NCBI GenBank assembly: GCA_018268695.1 | Contig: JAFDWD010001087.1 | Coordinates: 1 to 33,504 of the forward strand | Length of the DNA stretch: 33,504 nucleotides | DNA from: Actinomycetota bacterium | Lineage (GTDB): Bacteria > Actinomycetota > Thermoleophilia > Solirubrobacterales > 70-9 | Direction: 5' to 3' | Shown here: positions 31,025 to 33,504 of the stretch, one piece after another | Layout of the letters: each line of letters opens with the position of its first letter | How positions within the stretch are numbered: the stretch's first letter is position 1 | The notes under the pieces: generated by a model | Databases searched by the model: none | The model's input: the letters and a program-made list of their open reading frames with translations, nothing else | What the model was told of the DNA's origin: nothing | Made by a program: the position numbers and the translations under genes

Positions 31025-32086
31025 TCACGGCGTCGCGGCGCCCGCTCCGCGCGGCGCCACCGGGCGCCAGCGTGGCGACACCTCGCCGACCTTGTCCGGC
31101 GGGACCAGTTGGCGGGCGCTGTGCTTCTGCAGCAGGTACATCACGACGAAGACGACGAGGCTGATCCCCGACAGCAGTTTCACCTGGCTCTTGTCGAGGA
31201 CGATGAAGTCGTTGGTGCTGTGGGCGAACATCGCGACCGCCCAGGCGCCGATCCCGGCGGCGGTGAAGATCGTGCTCCGGCGCCAGGCGACCTGCCAGGC
31301 GACGGCGGCGACGAAGCCGGTGATGATCGGGTGGAGCATCTCGAAGAAGGGGCGGATCGGCGTCCAGTTGTCCGGGCCGAAGGCGTACTCGAAGCCCTCG
31401 ATCACGCCGAACGTGCAGGCGCTGACGAGGACCAGCAGGTAGCCCTCGCGGGTCAGGCGGTAGCGGCCGCGGACCCAGAGGATCACCGGGACCAGGAGCT
31501 TGCCGGTCTCCTCGGCCGGGCCGGGGAGCGCGCCCCAGCCGTGGTCCTTGATGTTGCTGCCGACGAGCGTCGGCAGGCCGATCTCGATGCCGAAGGCGAA
31601 GGCGAAGCCGATCACGCCGGAGGCGACTCCCCAGAGGGCGATCTCCTTGCGACGCGAGCGGGCGATCCGGTCGAAGCCGACCCGGCGGTCGAGGAAGTAG
31701 AGCAGCGCCAGCATCGCGATCGCGGTCCCGCCGAGGGAGAAGACCGGCATCAGGATCTGGATGCCGCTCACCACATGGGCGTGGCGGTCGGTGCCCCACA
31801 GCGCTGCCGCGATCCCGACGCAGAGGAGGAGGGCGAGCGTGAACTTCCAGCCCTGGCCGCGCAGAAAGCCGAGGAGGTGGCGCTTGTGGTGCGGCAGGCG
31901 CGTCCCCGACGGCGCAGGGCCGGACTCGGCCAGCCAGACGTCCCCGTCCCAGGCCCGCTCGAGCACCTCCTTGTGATGATGACCGGGGACCGGATAGCGG
32001 CCGGGGGAGGGCAGCGGCACCGCGTCGGTGCGCGCTTCGGTCAGGTGGCTGTCAGCGGCAGGAGGGAGGGTCGTCGAGGTGGGCAC
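31025..32086 (-). CDS. PrsW-family intramembrane metalloprotease
   Basis: A 353-residue membrane protein with a soluble N-terminus of about 80 residues and about eight hydrophobic segments. It carries the three signatures of the PrsW/M82 family. EExxK appears in PAEETGKLL (Glu192, Glu193, Lys196), FxxxE in FGVIEGFEYAFG (Phe226 to Glu230), and HxxxD in HSTNDFI (His289, Asp293). HPIITGF with His252 is also conserved. In Bacillus, PrsW cleaves the anti-sigma factor RsiW (family knowledge); other substrates exist and none can be named here. The start is GTG. Its stop abuts the stop of the convergent beta-helix gene. Confidence 0.9.
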   Translation of the reverse strand: MPTSTTLPPAADSHLTEARTDAVPLPSPGRYPVPGHHHKEVLERAWDGDVWLAESGPAPSGTRLPHHKRHLLGFLRGQGWKFTLALLLCVGIAAALWGTDRHAHVVSGIQILMPVFSLGGTAIAMLALLYFLDRRVGFDRIARSRRKEIALWGVASGVIGFAFAFGIEIGLPTLVGSNIKDHGWGALPGPAEETGKLLVPVILWVRGRYRLTREGYLLVLVSACTFGVIEGFEYAFGPDNWTPIRPFFEMLHPIITGFVAAVAWQVAWRRSTIFTAAGIGAWAVAMFAHSTNDFIVLDKSQVKLLSGISLVVFVVMYLLQKHSARQLVPPDKVGEVSPRWRPVAPRGAGAATP

Positions 32087-32148
32087 CCACCAGATATCGG
32101 CGGGCGCTCCTCACCCCTTGAGCACGGCGAGGACGCTCCCCGGCGGCC

Positions 32149-33480
32149 TCAACTGCGGAGTCGACCGAAGACGGCCAGGGAGAGGGCGACGAGGTAGAAG
32201 GCGGCGACCACGGCGAGCGGGATGTGGAGGGCGAGGGTTCCGGTGGTCGAGAGGAGGGTGCCGAGCAGGGCGACGCCGAGGGCGCCGCCGCCTTGACGGG
32301 CCGCGTTCTGGATCCCGGAGGCGAGGCCGATGCGCTCGGCCGGCGCGCCCTCCATCGCCAGCGCGGTCATCGCCTGCATCGCCAGCGCGACCGTCCCGAA
32401 GGGCGCCGTGCAGGCCATCGTCACCCAGGTCGAGTTGCCGCCGACGGCGGCCAGCAGGACCGCCCCGATCGCCCCGCCGGAGAAGCCGATGATCACCGAG
32501 CGCCACTCGCCGAGCCACCCGATCAGGTGCGCCGAGGTGAAGGCGATCGCCATCGTCACCAGCGGCATGGGGAGGAGGGCGAGGCCGGTCGCGAGCGGGC
32601 TCAGCCCGAGCTTCTCGTGGTAGATCAGCGAGAGGCAGAAGAGCGTCCCGTATACGCCGAAGTTGAAGATTCCGGCGATCGCGACGGCGATCGAGAACTG
32701 CCGGTCGCGGAACATCGCGAGCGGGATCATCGGCAGCGGTACGGCGCGCTCGACCCGCCAGAAGGCGAGCGCGGCGAGGACGCCGAGAGCCAGGAGGCCG
32801 ATCGTCTCCGGCGCGTCCCAACCCGCCGACCCGGCGGCGATGAAGCCGCCGCTGAGGCCGCCGAGCGCGCCGACGACGAGGACCTGGCCGGGCCGGTCGA
32901 AGGGGTGGCGATGACGCCGCGTCTCGGCGACATAGGCGCGCATGGCCAGCGCCGCCACCACGGCGATCGGGAGGTTGACCAGGAAGATCGTCCGCCAGCC
33001 GATGCTGTCGACGAGCAACCCGCCGAGGGCCGGCCCGCCCACCATGCCGACGCTCGAGATGCCGCCCCAGGCCGCGAGGGCGACCCGCCGCTCTCGACCC
33101 GCCGGGAACATGTGGGTGATCAGGGCCAGCGAGCAGGGCATCAGGAGGGCCGCGCCGAGCCCCTGCACGGCCCGCGCCGCGATCAGGACCGCCATCGTCG
33201 GCGCCGCCGCGCACCCGGCGCTCGCCACCCCGAAGACGCCGAGGCCGATCAGGAAGGCGCGCTTGGCCCCGATCCGGTCCGACCAGGCGCCCATCGTCAG
33301 CAGGAAGGTGGCGAAGACGAGCGTGTAGGCGCTGACCACCCACTGCGCCCCCGAGAGGGAGCCGCCGAGGTCGGCGACGATCGGCCCCAGGGCGACGTTG
33401 ACGATCAGCGCATCGAGCGTGACGATCAGGAAGCCGGAGCAGATCGCCGCCAGTCCGATCCGTGCTCGGGCGTCGTCCAC
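32149..33480 (-). CDS. MFS transporter, DHA2-type drug exporter
   Basis: A 443-residue major facilitator. The first helix has LIVTLDALIVNVALGPIVAD (the LD-x-T/L-I-V-N-V-A-L motif of DHA2 exporters), then AQWVVSAYTLVFATFLLTMG, motif A GAWSDRIGAKRAFLIG, RAVQGLGAALLMPCSLALIT, and GPALGGLLVDSIGWRTIFLV (motif C region). The pattern suggests 12-14 helices; 443 residues is near the low end for 14. It is likely a proton-coupled exporter of small toxic or secondary compounds. The GTG start has only a weak AGGA upstream. No regulator gene is adjacent within the window; the 62 bases before the PrsW gene hold nothing recognisable. Confidence 0.9.
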   Translation of the reverse strand: MDDARARIGLAAICSGFLIVTLDALIVNVALGPIVADLGGSLSGAQWVVSAYTLVFATFLLTMGAWSDRIGAKRAFLIGLGVFGVASAGCAAAPTMAVLIAARAVQGLGAALLMPCSLALITHMFPAGRERRVALAAWGGISSVGMVGGPALGGLLVDSIGWRTIFLVNLPIAVVAALAMRAYVAETRRHRHPFDRPGQVLVVGALGGLSGGFIAAGSAGWDAPETIGLLALGVLAALAFWRVERAVPLPMIPLAMFRDRQFSIAVAIAGIFNFGVYGTLFCLSLIYHEKLGLSPLATGLALLPMPLVTMAIAFTSAHLIGWLGEWRSVIIGFSGGAIGAVLLAAVGGNSTWVTMACTAPFGTVALAMQAMTALAMEGAPAERIGLASGIQNAARQGGGALGVALLGTLLSTTGTLALHIPLAVVAAFYLVALSLAVFGRLRS

Positions 33481-33504
33481 GCGCGGATCCTAAAGACGCT
33501 CTGT

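Overview
The window is very G+C-rich and densely packed. It looks like chromosomal DNA of an actinobacterium. A Thermoleophilia/Solirubrobacterales-type genome is my inference, based on a collagen-like secreted protein with the N-terminal hydrophobic segment common in that group, many large secreted repeat proteins, and GC-ended codons almost throughout. No 16S rRNA or other marker is present to prove it.

Positions 1-11060 form a metabolic and transport block. A polyamine/spermidine-type ABC transporter (substrate-binding protein tail, then two overlapping permease genes) runs into a PYROXD2/phytoene-dehydrogenase-like FAD oxidoreductase. A Tat-exported PhoX-type phosphatase follows. On the minus strand a class III aminotransferase overlaps a kbl-type glycine C-acetyltransferase. 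Back on the plus strand come an SDR oxidoreductase, a Pit phosphate transporter with a translationally coupled 80-residue two-helix membrane partner, a HAD-fold protein that has lost its catalytic residues, and an alkyltransferase-like (ATL) gene whose 5' part carries an in-frame TAG. Direct repeats containing TTCACAT lie upstream of both phoX and pit, which suggests shared phosphate control.

Positions 11111-20880 are an accessory zone. It starts with tRNA-Gly(TCC) (minus) and tRNA-Pro(GGG) (plus). The last 44 nt of tRNA-Pro recur three more times in the same orientation (15973, 18696, 20837). This cuts the zone into three cassette-like modules of about 4.7, 2.7 and 2.1 kb, none with a recognisable integrase. 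Module 1 has visibly lower G+C at its start. It carries an unfamiliar four-gene locus: an AlbA_2/Schlafen-type protein, an overlapping unknown protein, a three-helix membrane protein and a divergent unknown gene. A BNR-repeat lipoprotein, a 56-residue protein and a possible Cys-rich 41-residue peptide follow. Module 2 holds a delta-60 repeat beta-propeller protein. Module 3 holds a secreted orphan and a small lipoprotein. The array and the AlbA_2 locus are the best candidates for undescribed biology here.

Positions 21036-31024 are rich in exported proteins: a mosaic CARDB/TSP3/beta-helix/Gly-rich protein, a secreted protein with a Cys-pair Ig-like module, a collagen-like protein and a parallel beta-helix protein. 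Between them sit a methyltransferase, two small alpha/beta-barrel-like proteins, and a divergent LuxR regulator/cupin/NTF2-like cluster with a palindrome in the shared promoter region. The window ends with a PrsW-type membrane protease and a DHA2-type MFS exporter, both on the minus strand.
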